Shown: positions 7,114 through 15,669, counted from the stretch's first letter. The stretch is DNA of 64,000 bases from CAMEON01 sp045531965 (GCA_045531965.1 JAZSFA010000135.1:1-64000); one strand, 5' to 3'. The notes: generated by a model not told the origin, from the letters alone. Numbers and translations: made by a program.

Positions 7114-7617
7114 GTGACAGTTCATTCCATCCCGCCTGTTTGTGATCATAGATCCCGTGTGCTGATCCTCGGTAGCTTTCCTTCGGTGAGGTCTCGGGAA
7201 ACAGGGTTCTTTTATGGGCATCCGCAAAACCGTTTTTGGCGCGTGCTTTCGGCTGTGTTGGATTGCCCGCTGCCCGAAACAACAGAAGAGAAACGGCAAA
7301 TGCTGTTGAATCACAGGATCGCTTTGTGGGACGTGATCGCATCCTGTGAGATCACGGGAAGCTCGGATAGCTCCATTAAACGTGTTGTTCCCAATGATTT
7401 GCGCGTAATTCTGGATACGGCGCCCATAGAGGTGATTTTTGTCAACGGCAAAACAGCAGAGAAGTATTATAATCAATATATCCGCGACGATATCGGTCGG
7501 GAGGCAGTCGGTCTTCCTTCCACCTCGCCTGCCAACGCGTCATGGGGGAGGGAGCGGCTGATTGAAGCCTGGCGGATCATCACCACACGGGGAGAAAAGG
7601 AGGTTTCCCATGAATAA
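7114..7617 (+). CDS. Hypoxanthine (deoxyinosine)-DNA glycosylase
   Basis: A 167-residue protein of the uracil-DNA-glycosylase superfamily, matching the family that removes hypoxanthine from DNA. Visible landmarks are LGSFPSVRS near the N-terminus, FFYGHPQNRFWRVL, LWDVIASCEITGSSDSSI and a C-terminal LPSTSPANA. The GTG at 7114 is preferred because AAGGAG at 7101-7106 is spaced 7 bases from it; the ATG at 7084 falls before the predicted transcript start. It heads an operon whose next gene overlaps its stop. Confidence 0.85.
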   Translation: MTVHSIPPVCDHRSRVLILGSFPSVRSRETGFFYGHPQNRFWRVLSAVLDCPLPETTEEKRQMLLNHRIALWDVIASCEITGSSDSSIKRVVPNDLRVILDTAPIEVIFVNGKTAEKYYNQYIRDDIGREAVGLPSTSPANASWGRERLIEAWRIITTRGEKEVSHE

Positions 7618-8782
7618 GAAACCGATATTGGCACGAATCATCAAGATATATGGTGTCGCTTGCTGGCTTGTGTTTATTGGCTCGTTCGTTTTTGATCAGT
7701 TGATCGGCGGTTCCGCTAACTTGGGTTATGTTGAAAACGGACAGTATTTTGTTCGCGATCACAGCACAGTCACCGAAGTATCGGGCGCGTTGTGGACGGT
7801 CAGCTACGTGTGGAATGTCGTATCCATCGTCTTGCTGGTTCTGACGGTTGTCGGCGTGGCTGCTGCTTTTATCTGGGCGGCGGTCAAGGGGAAGAAGCAA
7901 CCCGACGGACGTGTTGTGGAAGATAAGCAGATGCGCTGTGACCTTCACGCCCACTCGAATCGCTCGGATGGCACTCTAACGCCTGTGGCTTTGGCGGCTG
8001 CCGCTAAGGAGGCGGGGCTTTCCGCAATTGCGCTTACTGACCATAATACGGTGGCGGGGATCAAAGATTTTGTCAAGGCTTGCGGCGATCTTTCCATCGA
8101 AGCCGTGCCGGGGGTGGAAATCTCCACTGAATACGAAGGGGTGGAACTGCATATTTTGGGCTTGTACATCCCTGAAGCCGCGCTTGACGTAATAGAGGAT
8201 TATGTGGCACAGTATAATATCCGCAAAGAGAAGAGTAGCCGTGATCTGTGCGCGCGATTACAGTCGGCGGGGTATCACGTGGACTACGAGGAGATCGCGG
8301 AGGCAACGCCGGATGGACATATCAACCGCGCTCATATTGCCAAGGCTTTGGTTGACAAGGGCTATGTGGGTAGCGTCAAGGAAGCATTTTCCTCGCTTTT
8401 AAAGGAAGGGAAGGGCTTTTATGTTCCACCAGAACGCATGAGCGCGTTGGACGCCGTGGCTTTCATCAAGTCTGTCGGGGCGGTACCCGTGTGGGCGCAT
8501 CCCTTTTTGCAAATGGACGAGGATGGCGCTCGAAAATTTCTTGCCGAGGCGATTCCTTTGGGGTTGGCGGGTATGGAGACACGATATAGCTTGTATAGCG
8601 ACGAAGATGAGGCGGCTGCCGATCGTCTTGTCAGGGAGTTTCACATTTTACCTAGCGGCGGCAGTGATTTTCATGGAGAAGTCAAGCCTGATATTAAACT
8701 GGGCGTGGGAAGGGGAAATCTCTGCCTCCCTTGGGCGTATGCCCATGCTCTACGCCGCTTGCAAAAGGAGAGAAACGAATGA
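7610..8782 (+). CDS. Membrane-anchored PHP-domain phosphoesterase
   Basis: 390 residues. The first about 100 hold two membrane segments (near 11-30 and 69-91) separated by a presumably external loop; the rest is a PHP domain facing the cytoplasm. Metal-site motifs are DLHAHS (111-116), LTDHNT, PGVEIS, AHPF and SDFHG, the TrpH/RNase AM-like pattern. Family members hydrolyse phosphates of nucleotides or RNA 5' ends. Membrane tethering is uncommon for this fold. The ATG at 7610 follows GGAGG and overlaps the glycosylase stop. Confidence 0.8.
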   Translation: MNKKPILARIIKIYGVACWLVFIGSFVFDQLIGGSANLGYVENGQYFVRDHSTVTEVSGALWTVSYVWNVVSIVLLVLTVVGVAAAFIWAAVKGKKQPDGRVVEDKQMRCDLHAHSNRSDGTLTPVALAAAAKEAGLSAIALTDHNTVAGIKDFVKACGDLSIEAVPGVEISTEYEGVELHILGLYIPEAALDVIEDYVAQYNIRKEKSSRDLCARLQSAGYHVDYEEIAEATPDGHINRAHIAKALVDKGYVGSVKEAFSSLLKEGKGFYVPPERMSALDAVAFIKSVGAVPVWAHPFLQMDEDGARKFLAEAIPLGLAGMETRYSLYSDEDEAAADRLVREFHILPSGGSDFHGEVKPDIKLGVGRGNLCLPWAYAHALRRLQKERNE

Positions 8783-9351
8783 AACCAAGAGATTATATCG
8801 ACTTTTTGGGCATGATTGAAAAGCTGAAATGCAACACCCGCCATTCATGGAACTCTCAGGGTAAACAGGAAAGCGTGGCCGAGCATTCCTGGCGGCTGTC
8901 GGTGATGGCTCTGCTGTGTGCCGACGAATACCCTGAGTTGGATATCAACAAAGTTATCCGTATGTGCCTCATTCACGATTTCGGAGAGGCGATCACCGGA
9001 GACATCCCTTCCTTTTATAAGACAGAGGACCATGAGGCGGAAGAAGAGAAAGCCGTAGCTCACCTCATGTCTCTTTTGCCATCCGAAATGTCGGCGGAGT
9101 TTACCGCCCTGTACGCCGAGATGAACGCCTTGGAAACACCCGAGGCAAAGTTATTCAAAGCGTTGGATAATATGGAAGCGGTGGTATCTCACAACGAAGC
9201 GCCCCTCGAAACATGGATTCCTTTGGAATATACCGAGAATCTGGTCTACGGAGAGGCGAACGCTCAGTGGTCACCCTGGACACGGGAACTGCGGGCGACG
9301 CTCAAGGAGGACAGTATTAAAAAGTTGGAGGATGCTAAGCGTGGACAGTAA
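8779..9351 (+). CDS. HD-domain hydrolase (YfbR/HDDC2-like)
   Basis: 190 residues of the HD superfamily. VAEHSWRL, CLIHDFGEAITGD and a late LDNMEAV supply the metal ligands, in the arrangement of YfbR/HDDC2 5'-deoxynucleotidases that act on deoxynucleoside monophosphates. Translation is coupled to the PHP gene through an ATGA overlap. With a hypoxanthine glycosylase first in the operon, a role in nucleotide sanitation is reasonable but inferred. Confidence 0.8.
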   Translation: MKPRDYIDFLGMIEKLKCNTRHSWNSQGKQESVAEHSWRLSVMALLCADEYPELDINKVIRMCLIHDFGEAITGDIPSFYKTEDHEAEEEKAVAHLMSLLPSEMSAEFTALYAEMNALETPEAKLFKALDNMEAVVSHNEAPLETWIPLEYTENLVYGEANAQWSPWTRELRATLKEDSIKKLEDAKRGQ

Positions 9352-10303
9352 GAAATGGTTTAAAGAGGAAGCGAAATTCGGTCTCATGATCCATTGGGGA
9401 CTTTATTCCCTTTTGGCGGGTGAATATAAGGGTCAACGGATGGATATGATCGCGGAGTGGGCGCAATCCTACTTCCGCATTCCCAATGCTGAATACGAAA
9501 AGCTGGCGGCAGCGTTCAACCCGGTATACTTTGACGCTGAGGAATGGGTGAAGCTCGCCAAGGATGCGGGCATGACCTACATGGTAGTGACTTCCAAGCA
9601 TCACGATGGCTTCTGTATGTTCAAGTCGGACTATGACAACTATAATGTGGTGGATGCCACTCCCTTTGGTCGGGACGTGATCGCCGAGCTGTCGGCGGCT
9701 TGCAAGAAGCATGATCTGAAGTTTGGTCTGTACTATTCACAAGAGCTGGATTGGCATGAGCCTCATGGCGGCGGTTATTTTCCTACCCATTTGAACGTCT
9801 GCGATACCCACTGGACAAACAACTGGGACTATCCCGATGATGCCGCCAAAAACTATGACATTTGCTTCCGTAAAAAAATCATCCCTCAGATCACCGAGCT
9901 TTTGACCAAATATGGCGATCTGTGTTTGCTTTGGTGCGACACACCGCATCAGATTACCCCGGCTCAGTCAAAGGAGATCCGCGATCTGGTGAAGTCCATT
10001 CAGCCGAACTGCCTCATCAATAGCCGCCTTGGTAACGGACTCGGGGACTATTGTTCCATGGGCGACAACGAGATCCCCGAGGAGGAAATGGGGACAGCGT
10101 TAGTGGAAGCACCGACAACGTTGAACGATACGTGGGGCTTCAAATATTATGACGATAACTGGAAAAACGCCGATGAGGTGCTTCGGATCAAGGCACATCT
10201 CAATAGCCGCGGTGTCAATTATCTGCTGAATGTCGGTCCCGACCATTTGGGGCGAATTCCAGCGCCCGCATTGGATATTTTGCGTGAAGTGGGGCGGCGC
10301 TGA
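9341..10303 (+). CDS. GH29 alpha-L-fucosidase, short cytoplasmic form
   Basis: About 320 residues with the GH29 catalytic barrel: FGLMIHWGLYS at the start, TSKHHDGF near 85-91, the probable nucleophile Asp200 in LLWCDTP and a RLGNGLGDY segment. It has no signal peptide and lacks the C-terminal beta-sandwich of longer fucosidases, so it likely acts on short imported fucosides. The GTG at 9341 is chosen because GGAG at 9328-9331 is 9 bases upstream; the ATG at 9332 would abut that site. It overlaps the HD gene by 11 bases. Confidence 0.85.
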   Translation: MDSKKWFKEEAKFGLMIHWGLYSLLAGEYKGQRMDMIAEWAQSYFRIPNAEYEKLAAAFNPVYFDAEEWVKLAKDAGMTYMVVTSKHHDGFCMFKSDYDNYNVVDATPFGRDVIAELSAACKKHDLKFGLYYSQELDWHEPHGGGYFPTHLNVCDTHWTNNWDYPDDAAKNYDICFRKKIIPQITELLTKYGDLCLLWCDTPHQITPAQSKEIRDLVKSIQPNCLINSRLGNGLGDYCSMGDNEIPEEEMGTALVEAPTTLNDTWGFKYYDDNWKNADEVLRIKAHLNSRGVNYLLNVGPDHLGRIPAPALDILREVGRR

Positions 10304-10653
10304 GATTGCGCGGTTTCTTGGCTTTCGTGATATGTCCAAATCCTGAATTTGCCATTGAAACGGCGCTTTCGTGAAGGAAAATGCCTAATTGTCCTTCCTG
10401 CCCGGCGCTTTTATGGTGCTTTTGACCAAGTCAGGGCGAGGGGAATCGTGTAAATTGTTGAAATCGTAGAATCTTTTCGGAAAGAAAATTTTTCTTGACA
10501 AACAGATAACCTTGTGATATAATATCTTTTGACCGTGCGCTTGCGTTTTTACGGTCTCCCGCAAGGGATTTTCCCATGACAGCCCTGCTTTTTCCGCAAG
10601 GAGAGCAGCTGTATATAAACATTCAAATTCAGAAGAAGGAGGAAAAAGGAACA
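10304..10653 (+). other. 350-base gap before the str operon
   Basis: No coding sequence is seen. The first 190 bases contain only weak AAGGA/TCCTT pairing. From 10495 on lie the str promoter and an untranslated leader of about 125 bases ending in AAGGAGGAAAAAGG before rpsL. No clear terminator for the fucosidase unit was found. Confidence 0.6.
10495..10523 (+). promoter_or_regulatory. Main promoter of the str operon
   Basis: Consensus TTGACA at 10495-10500, a 17-base spacer and TATAAT at 10518-10523, with TG one base before the -10. It is as strong as expected for ribosomal protein genes. Confidence 0.92.
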
Positions 10654-11076
10654 ATGCCTACTTTTAACCAGCTTGTCAGACAGGGTCGTACCGAGCGTGT
10701 GTACAAGTCCAAGGCTCCCGTACTCCAGAAGGGCTTCAACAGCCTGGAAGGTAAGCCCACCGACCAGTCTTCTCCCCAGAAGAGAGGCGTCTGCACAAAG
10801 GTTTCCACCACCACCCCCAAGAAGCCTAACTCTGCTCTGCGTAAGATCGCAAGAGTTAGACTGACCAACGGTCTGGAAGTCACTTCTTATATCCCCGGCA
10901 TCGGTCACAGCTTGCAGGAGCACTCTGTGGTTCTGATCCGTGGCGGTCGTGTACGTGACCTCCCCGGTGTGCGTTACCACATCATCCGCGGCACCCTGGA
11001 TGCTCAGGGCGTTGCAAACCGCAACCAGAGCCGTTCCAAGTACGGCGCAAAGCGTCCCAAGGCTGCTAAGAAGTAA
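10654..11076 (+). CDS. rpsL: 30S ribosomal protein S12
   Basis: 140 residues. It has the universal core TTTPKKPNSALRK, EHSVVLIRGGRVRDLPGVRYH and the basic tail SKYGAKRPKAAKK. The insert between the N-terminal helix and PQKRGVCT (KGFNSLEGKPTDQSS) is typical of Gram-positive S12. S12 sits at the decoding centre of the small subunit. The ATG at 10654 follows AAGGAGGAAAAAGGA. First gene of the str operon. Confidence 0.98.
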   Translation: MPTFNQLVRQGRTERVYKSKAPVLQKGFNSLEGKPTDQSSPQKRGVCTKVSTTTPKKPNSALRKIARVRLTNGLEVTSYIPGIGHSLQEHSVVLIRGGRVRDLPGVRYHIIRGTLDAQGVANRNQSRSKYGAKRPKAAKK

Positions 11077-11077
11077 T

Positions 11078-11148
11078 TCTTTCGCCCGACGCTACGACGA
11101 CGCCCGTCACCGGCGCACGGTGGCTTTGTCGGAAAATCCGACGAAAGA
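11078..11148 (+). promoter_or_regulatory. Structured rpsL-rpsG spacer RNA
   Basis: Three nested or adjoining helices can be drawn: TCTTTCG (11078-11084) with CGAAAGA (11142-11148), CACCG with CGGTG (11108-11122), and GTCGGA with TCCGAC (11128-11142). The rpsL-rpsG spacer is where S7 represses its own operon in E. coli. Whether this structure does the same is an inference. No T run follows, so it is not a standard terminator. Confidence 0.45.
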
Positions 11149-11312
11149 CGGTAGACGAAAAGCAGTTTGATTGTATCAGACCCGCTCGCCTTCTTGTGAA
11201 TTTCAATGTTTATATGCAGAAGTTTCAAGGAGCCTTACGGGCAGTTGGACAGAAGAATGCTTTTGAGTACCTATGATTTCATTTTTTATTCTAATGAAGG
11301 AGGGAAGATACA

Positions 11313-11783
11313 GTGCCTAGAAGAGGTTCTATATCTAAAAGAGATGTATTGCCGGATCCTTTGTATGGCTCTAAGCTTGTTACCAAGCTGGTCAACAATG
11401 TGATGTATGACGGCAAGAAGGGTGTTGCCCAGACCATCGTGTATGATGCGTTCACCATCATCGAAGAGAAGGTCGGTCAGAATCCCCTTGAAGTGTTCCA
11501 GGCTGCGCTTGACAATATCAAGCCTCAGCTGGAAGTTAAGGCTCGCCGTGTAGGTGGTTCTACCTACCAGGTGCCTATGGATGTCCGTGCTGATCGCCAG
11601 CAGACTCTGGCTCTGCGTTGGCTTATCGCCTATTCCAGAAACCGTTCTGAGCGTACCATGGCTGAGCGCCTTGCAAACGAGATTATCGATGCAAAGAACA
11701 GCATGGGCGGCGCTTTCAAAAAGAAGGAAGAGACCCATCGTATGGCAGAAGCCAACAAGGCTTTCGCCCACTACAGATATTGA
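11313..11783 (+). CDS. rpsG: 30S ribosomal protein S7
   Basis: 156 residues beginning PRRGSISKRDVLPDP, with KARRVGGSTYQVP and the C-terminal EANKAFAHYRY, all standard S7 features. It starts at GTG 11313 behind AAGGAGGGA. S7 nucleates folding of the 3' major domain of 16S rRNA. The 236-base spacer from rpsL is longer than in many operons and contains the structure noted above. Confidence 0.97.
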   Translation: MPRRGSISKRDVLPDPLYGSKLVTKLVNNVMYDGKKGVAQTIVYDAFTIIEEKVGQNPLEVFQAALDNIKPQLEVKARRVGGSTYQVPMDVRADRQQTLALRWLIAYSRNRSERTMAERLANEIIDAKNSMGGAFKKKEETHRMAEANKAFAHYRY

Positions 11784-11837
11784 TTTTCAAGCGGTTGCTT
11801 GATGATCATTATCGGAATTTAAACCAAGGAGAAAACA

Positions 11838-13925
11838 ATGGCAAGACAGTTTTCGCTTGATCGTACCCGTAACATCGGTATCATGGCTCACATTGATGCC
11901 GGTAAGACGACCACTACCGAGCGTATCCTGTTCTATACCGGTAAGACCCATAAGCTTGGCGAGACCCACGAGGGTGCCGCTACTATGGACTGGATGGTAG
12001 ACGAGCAGGAAAGAGGTATCACCATTACTTCTGCCGCAACCACCTGCTACTGGAAGGATCACCGTATCAACATCATTGATACCCCCGGTCACGTAGACTT
12101 CACGGTTGAGGTTGAGCGTTCTCTGCGCGTGCTGGACGGCTCTGTAACCGTCTTCTGCGCTAAGGGTGGTGTAGAGCCTCAGTCTGAGACCGTATGGCGT
12201 CAGGCTGATAAATATCATGTTCCCCGTATGGCTTATGTCAACAAGATGGATATCACCGGTGCTGACTTCTATCACGTGCTTGACATGATGAAAGACAGAC
12301 TGCACACCAATCCTGTGCCGATCCAGCTGCCCATCGGTAAGGAGATGACCTTCCGCGGTATCATCGACCTTATCAACATGGAGGCTGATGTTTACTATGA
12401 CGTAGACGGTAAGGATATGCGCGTGGAGCCTATTCCCGAGGATATGCGCGAGCTGGCTGAGGAATACCGCGCCGCTATGGTGGAGGCAGTTGCTACCACC
12501 GACGACGTGCTGATGGAGAAGTTCCTCTGCGACGAGGAGATCACCATCCCCGAGCTGAAAGCCGCTATCCGTAAAGCCACCATTGCTAACGAGATCGTTC
12601 CTGTTTGCTGCGGTTCTTCTTATCGCAACAAGGGCGTTCAGAAGATGCTGGATGCAGTCGTCGACTTCATGCCCGCACCTACCGATATCCCTGCAATCAA
12701 GGGTACGATTCCCGGCACCGACGAAGAGGGCGAGCGCATTGCTGATGATAATGCTCCCTTCTCTGCTCTCGCATTCAAGATTATGACTGACCCCTTTGTG
12801 GGTAAGCTTTGCTACTTCAGAGTGTACTCCGGTACTGTGAATGCAGGCGAAACCGTGTACAACTCCACCAAGGGCAAGCGCGAGCGTCTTGGTCGTATCT
12901 TGATGATGCACGCTAACGATAGATCTGATATCGATACTTGCTACTGCGGCGATATCGCGGCAGCAATCGGTGTGAAGAACTCCACCACGGGTGATACCTT
13001 CTGCGACGAAAAGAATCCTATCATTCTTGAGTCTATGGAATTCCCCGAGCCCGTTATCAGCGTGGCTATCGAGCCTAAGACCCGTGCGGGTCAGGAGAAG
13101 ATGGGTATTGCTCTGTCCAAGCTGGCAGAAGAAGACCCCACCTTCCGTGCTTACACCGATGAAGAGACCGGTCAGACCATTATCGCAGGTATGGGCGAGC
13201 TTCATCTGGACGTTATCGTTTCCCGTCTGCTCCGCGAATACAAGGTTGAGGCGAACATTGGTAAGCCCCAGGTTGCTTATAAGGAGACCATCCGTAAGGC
13301 AGTCGATCAGGATACCAAGTACAAGCGTCAGTCCGGTGGTTCCGGTCAGTACGGTCACGTTAAGATCACCATTGAGCCTAACGAGCCCGGTAAGGGTTAT
13401 GAGTTTGTCAACGCTGTTGTGGGCGGTGCTATTCCCAAGGAATACATTCCTGCTGTTGACAACGGTATTCAGGGCGCAATGCAGACCGGTGTTTTGGCAG
13501 GCTACAACGTCGTTGACGTTAAGGTCACCCTGAACGACGGTTCCTATCACGAAGTTGACTCTTCCGAAATGGCATTCAAGATCGCCGGTTCTATGGCGTT
13601 CAAGGAGGCTATGAGAAAGGCTGATCCTGTGCTGACTGAGCCTATGGTCAAGGTTGTGACCATTGTGCCCGATGAGTACATGGGTGATGTCATCGGTGAC
13701 TTCAACTCCCGCCGCGGTCAGATCCAGTCTATGGAGGCAGGCAACGGTGGCGTGCAGGAGGTTACGGCTTTCGTTCCTCTGTCCAATATGTTCGGTTACG
13801 CAACCGACCTGCGTTCCAAGACGCAGGGTCGTGGTCTCTACTCCATGGAGCCCAGCCACTTCGCAGAAGTGCCCAAGTCCATTCAGGAAGAGATCATCAA
13901 GGCTCGCGGCAAGAATCAGGGTTAA
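11838..13925 (+). CDS. fusA: Elongation factor G
   Basis: 695 residues, full length for EF-G. The GTPase motifs are AHIDAGKTTTTER (G1), GITI (G2), DTPGH (G3) and NKMD (G4), followed by domains II to V, with RSGGSGQYGHV-type and RRGQI segments near the C-terminus. It drives translocation of tRNAs and mRNA on the ribosome. ATG follows AAGGAGAAAA. The codon bias is strong, as for highly expressed genes. A long reverse-strand open frame here is a by-product of that bias. Confidence 0.98.
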   Translation: MARQFSLDRTRNIGIMAHIDAGKTTTTERILFYTGKTHKLGETHEGAATMDWMVDEQERGITITSAATTCYWKDHRINIIDTPGHVDFTVEVERSLRVLDGSVTVFCAKGGVEPQSETVWRQADKYHVPRMAYVNKMDITGADFYHVLDMMKDRLHTNPVPIQLPIGKEMTFRGIIDLINMEADVYYDVDGKDMRVEPIPEDMRELAEEYRAAMVEAVATTDDVLMEKFLCDEEITIPELKAAIRKATIANEIVPVCCGSSYRNKGVQKMLDAVVDFMPAPTDIPAIKGTIPGTDEEGERIADDNAPFSALAFKIMTDPFVGKLCYFRVYSGTVNAGETVYNSTKGKRERLGRILMMHANDRSDIDTCYCGDIAAAIGVKNSTTGDTFCDEKNPIILESMEFPEPVISVAIEPKTRAGQEKMGIALSKLAEEDPTFRAYTDEETGQTIIAGMGELHLDVIVSRLLREYKVEANIGKPQVAYKETIRKAVDQDTKYKRQSGGSGQYGHVKITIEPNEPGKGYEFVNAVVGGAIPKEYIPAVDNGIQGAMQTGVLAGYNVVDVKVTLNDGSYHEVDSSEMAFKIAGSMAFKEAMRKADPVLTEPMVKVVTIVPDEYMGDVIGDFNSRRGQIQSMEAGNGGVQEVTAFVPLSNMFGYATDLRSKTQGRGLYSMEPSHFAEVPKSIQEEIIKARGKNQG

Positions 13926-13991
13926 TCCCTGACCGCGACCCCGCTTTGAAGACGCCCATTGAGGGTGTCTCAAAGCTCCCTCTTACAGGGA
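13926..13991 (+). promoter_or_regulatory. Double hairpin between fusA and tuf
   Basis: An outer stem TCCCTG (13926-13931) with CAGGGA (13986-13991) encloses a long inner hairpin, GCTTTGAAGACGCCC (13943-13957) against GGGTGTCTCAAAGC (13963-13976), with one bulged base. There is no T run after it. It may be a processing site or partial attenuator that sets the fusA to tuf ratio; that is inference. Confidence 0.5.
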
Positions 13992-14059
13992 CCCCCAGCC
14001 CGTCAAGGCTCTAAAATTGTCACTCTTAAAAAAAATAAAAAATTCTGGAGGAATTTACA

Positions 14060-15265
14060 ATGGCAAAGGCTACATTCGAACGCAGCAAGCCCCACGTTAA
14101 CATTGGTACCATCGGTCACGTAGACCACGGTAAGACCACTCTGACCGCCGCTATCACCAAGACTCTGTCTCTGAAGCAGGGCAACGTCGAGTTCCTGAGA
14201 TATGATCAGATCGACAACGCTCCCGAGGAGAAGGCTCGTGGTATCACAATTAACACTCGTCACGTTGAGTACGAGACTGACAACCGTCACTACGCTCACG
14301 TTGACTGCCCCGGTCACGCCGACTACGTTAAGAACATGATTACCGGTGCCGCTCAGATGGACGGCGCAATCCTCGTCGTTGCAGGTACCGACGGCCCTCT
14401 GCAGCAGACCCGTGAGCACGTTCTGCTTGCTCGTCAGGTAGGCGTTCCCGCAATCGTTGTCTTCATCAACAAGGCTGACCTGGTTGACGATGATGAGCTG
14501 CTCGACCTCGTCGAGATGGAAGTTCGCGATCTGCTTTCTTCCTACGACTTCCCCGGCGACGATCTGCCCATCGTTCGCGGTTCCGCTCGTGACGCTCTTG
14601 AGTCCGCTTCTTCTGATCTGTCCTCTCCCGAGTATGCTTGCATCCTCGAGCTGATGGATGAGGTTGACGCTTATATCCCCACTCCCGATCGTGAGGCTGA
14701 TAAGGACTTCCTGATGCCCGTTGAGGACGTGTTCTCCATCTCCGGCCGTGGTACTGTTGCTACCGGTCGTGTTGAGAGAGGTACTCTGAAGGTTAACGAC
14801 ACTGTCGAGATCGTTGGTCTGACCGACGAGAAGGCTACCACCGTCGTTACCGGTGTTGAGATGTTCCACAAGCTCCTGCCCCAGGCTCAGGCCGGTGACA
14901 ACATTGGTGCTCTGCTCCGTGGCGTTGCTAAGGACGGCATCCGTCGTGGTCAGGTTCTTGCTAAGCCCGGTTCCGTTAACCCCCACACCAACTTCAAGGG
15001 TCAGGTTTACGTCCTGTCCGAGAAGGAGGGTGGTCGTCAGAAGCCCTTCTTCGCTGGCTACCGTCCTCAGTTCTACTTCAGAACTACCGACGTTACCGGT
15101 GTTATCTCCCTTCCCGATGATGTCGAGATGTGCCGCCCCGGTGATAACGTTGTTATGACCGTTGAGCTGATCACTCCCATCGCTTGCGAGCAGGGTCTCC
15201 GTTTCGCTATCCGTGAGGGTGGTAGAACCGTTGGTTCCGGCGTCGTTTCCGAGATCATTAAGTAA
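14060..15265 (+). CDS. tuf: Elongation factor Tu
   Basis: 401 residues. GHVDHGKTTLTAA (G1), GITIN (G2), DCPGH (G3) and NKAD (G4; many bacteria have NKCD) form the GTPase site, followed by FSISGRGTVATGRVERG and the two beta-barrel domains. It delivers aminoacyl-tRNA to the ribosome. ATG follows CTGGAGGAA. Last gene of the str operon, with a strong terminator 23 bases downstream. Confidence 0.98.
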   Translation: MAKATFERSKPHVNIGTIGHVDHGKTTLTAAITKTLSLKQGNVEFLRYDQIDNAPEEKARGITINTRHVEYETDNRHYAHVDCPGHADYVKNMITGAAQMDGAILVVAGTDGPLQQTREHVLLARQVGVPAIVVFINKADLVDDDELLDLVEMEVRDLLSSYDFPGDDLPIVRGSARDALESASSDLSSPEYACILELMDEVDAYIPTPDREADKDFLMPVEDVFSISGRGTVATGRVERGTLKVNDTVEIVGLTDEKATTVVTGVEMFHKLLPQAQAGDNIGALLRGVAKDGIRRGQVLAKPGSVNPHTNFKGQVYVLSEKEGGRQKPFFAGYRPQFYFRTTDVTGVISLPDDVEMCRPGDNVVMTVELITPIACEQGLRFAIREGGRTVGSGVVSEIIK

Positions 15266-15287
15266 TTAACCCATTATAGGGTTGTTC

Positions 15288-15316
15288 ACCCCCGCAGCCC
15301 TGCTGCGGGGGTTTTT
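15288..15316 (+). terminator. Terminator of the str operon
   Basis: ACCCCCGCAGC pairs with GCTGCGGGGGT around a four-base loop, then TTTTT. Confidence 0.95.
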
Positions 15317-15329
15317 GATACGGAGAACG

Positions 15330-15383
15330 CCAGAGAAACTTTCTTGAAAGAAAGTTTCTCTGGACTCTTCAAAGAACTTCAAG
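15330..15383 (+). repeat. Palindrome-plus-tail repeat, copy 1 (forward)
   Basis: A 34-base near-perfect palindrome (arms CCAGAGAAACTTTCTT and its complement, GA loop) at 15330-15363 is followed by the tail actcttcaaagaacttcaag. It belongs with the copies at 15422-15476, 29863-29910 and 40667-40720. REP/BIME-like in design, with no coding sequence. Confidence 0.75.
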
Positions 15384-15421
15384 AAAATGTATTTGCTTTT
15401 GGGAATGGCTTAACTGTTTTT

Positions 15422-15476
15422 CTCAAGAGTTCTTGAAAGGGGTCAGGGGGAAACTTCTTTCAAGAAGTTTCCCCCT
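15422..15476 (-). repeat. Palindrome-plus-tail repeat, copy 2 (reverse)
   Basis: A 30-base palindrome (arms GGGGGAAACTTCTT, tc loop) at 15446-15475, with the tail ctcaagagttcttgaaagg on its left. It is the inverted partner of copy 1, so the two form a head-to-head pair about 40 bases apart. Confidence 0.75.
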
Positions 15477-15477
15477 C

Positions 15478-15510
15478 GTACTCCCTGTACCCCCGTACCC
15501 TTGTACTCCA
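15478..15510 (+). repeat. Short GTACYCC tandem repeat
   Basis: GTAC recurs at 15478, 15487, 15495 and 15503 within gtactccctgtacccccg and its continuation, a period of 8-9 bases. It lies between the palindromic repeat and the riboswitch. Confidence 0.6.
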
Positions 15511-15512
15511 AT

Positions 15513-15669
15513 ATCTTTGGGAATTGGTGAAATTCCATACCGGTGGTACAGCCCACGAACGCACCAAGGAAGGTGCGCCGAGCAGGGGAAGTTCCTGCGC
15601 CGACGGTAGCCCGACGTGACCTTGCAAAACTGAGCGAGGGCGGCGGGGAAAGTCCGGATGAGAAAAGAT
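15513..15669 (+). promoter_or_regulatory. FMN riboswitch (RFN element)
   Basis: P1 is ATCTTT (15513-15518) with AAAGAT (15664-15669). Between them are the conserved FMN-aptamer blocks in order: ggtgaaattccataccggtgg, tacagcccacga, a variable stem-loop, cgacggtagcccg and agtccggatgagaaaaga. The gene it controls encodes RibU, a riboflavin transporter subunit, as the family predicts. Flavin binding should lower RibU synthesis. Confidence 0.93.

Noticed and set aside
11787..13973. Long open frame of 728 codons on the minus strand opposite fusA
   Set aside because: It is the mirror of a highly codon-biased gene; no ribosome site, no recognisable protein, and it spans the fusA boundaries.
14003..14986. 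Minus-strand open frame opposite tuf
   Set aside because: Same codon-bias shadow effect; composition is that of the antisense of EF-Tu.
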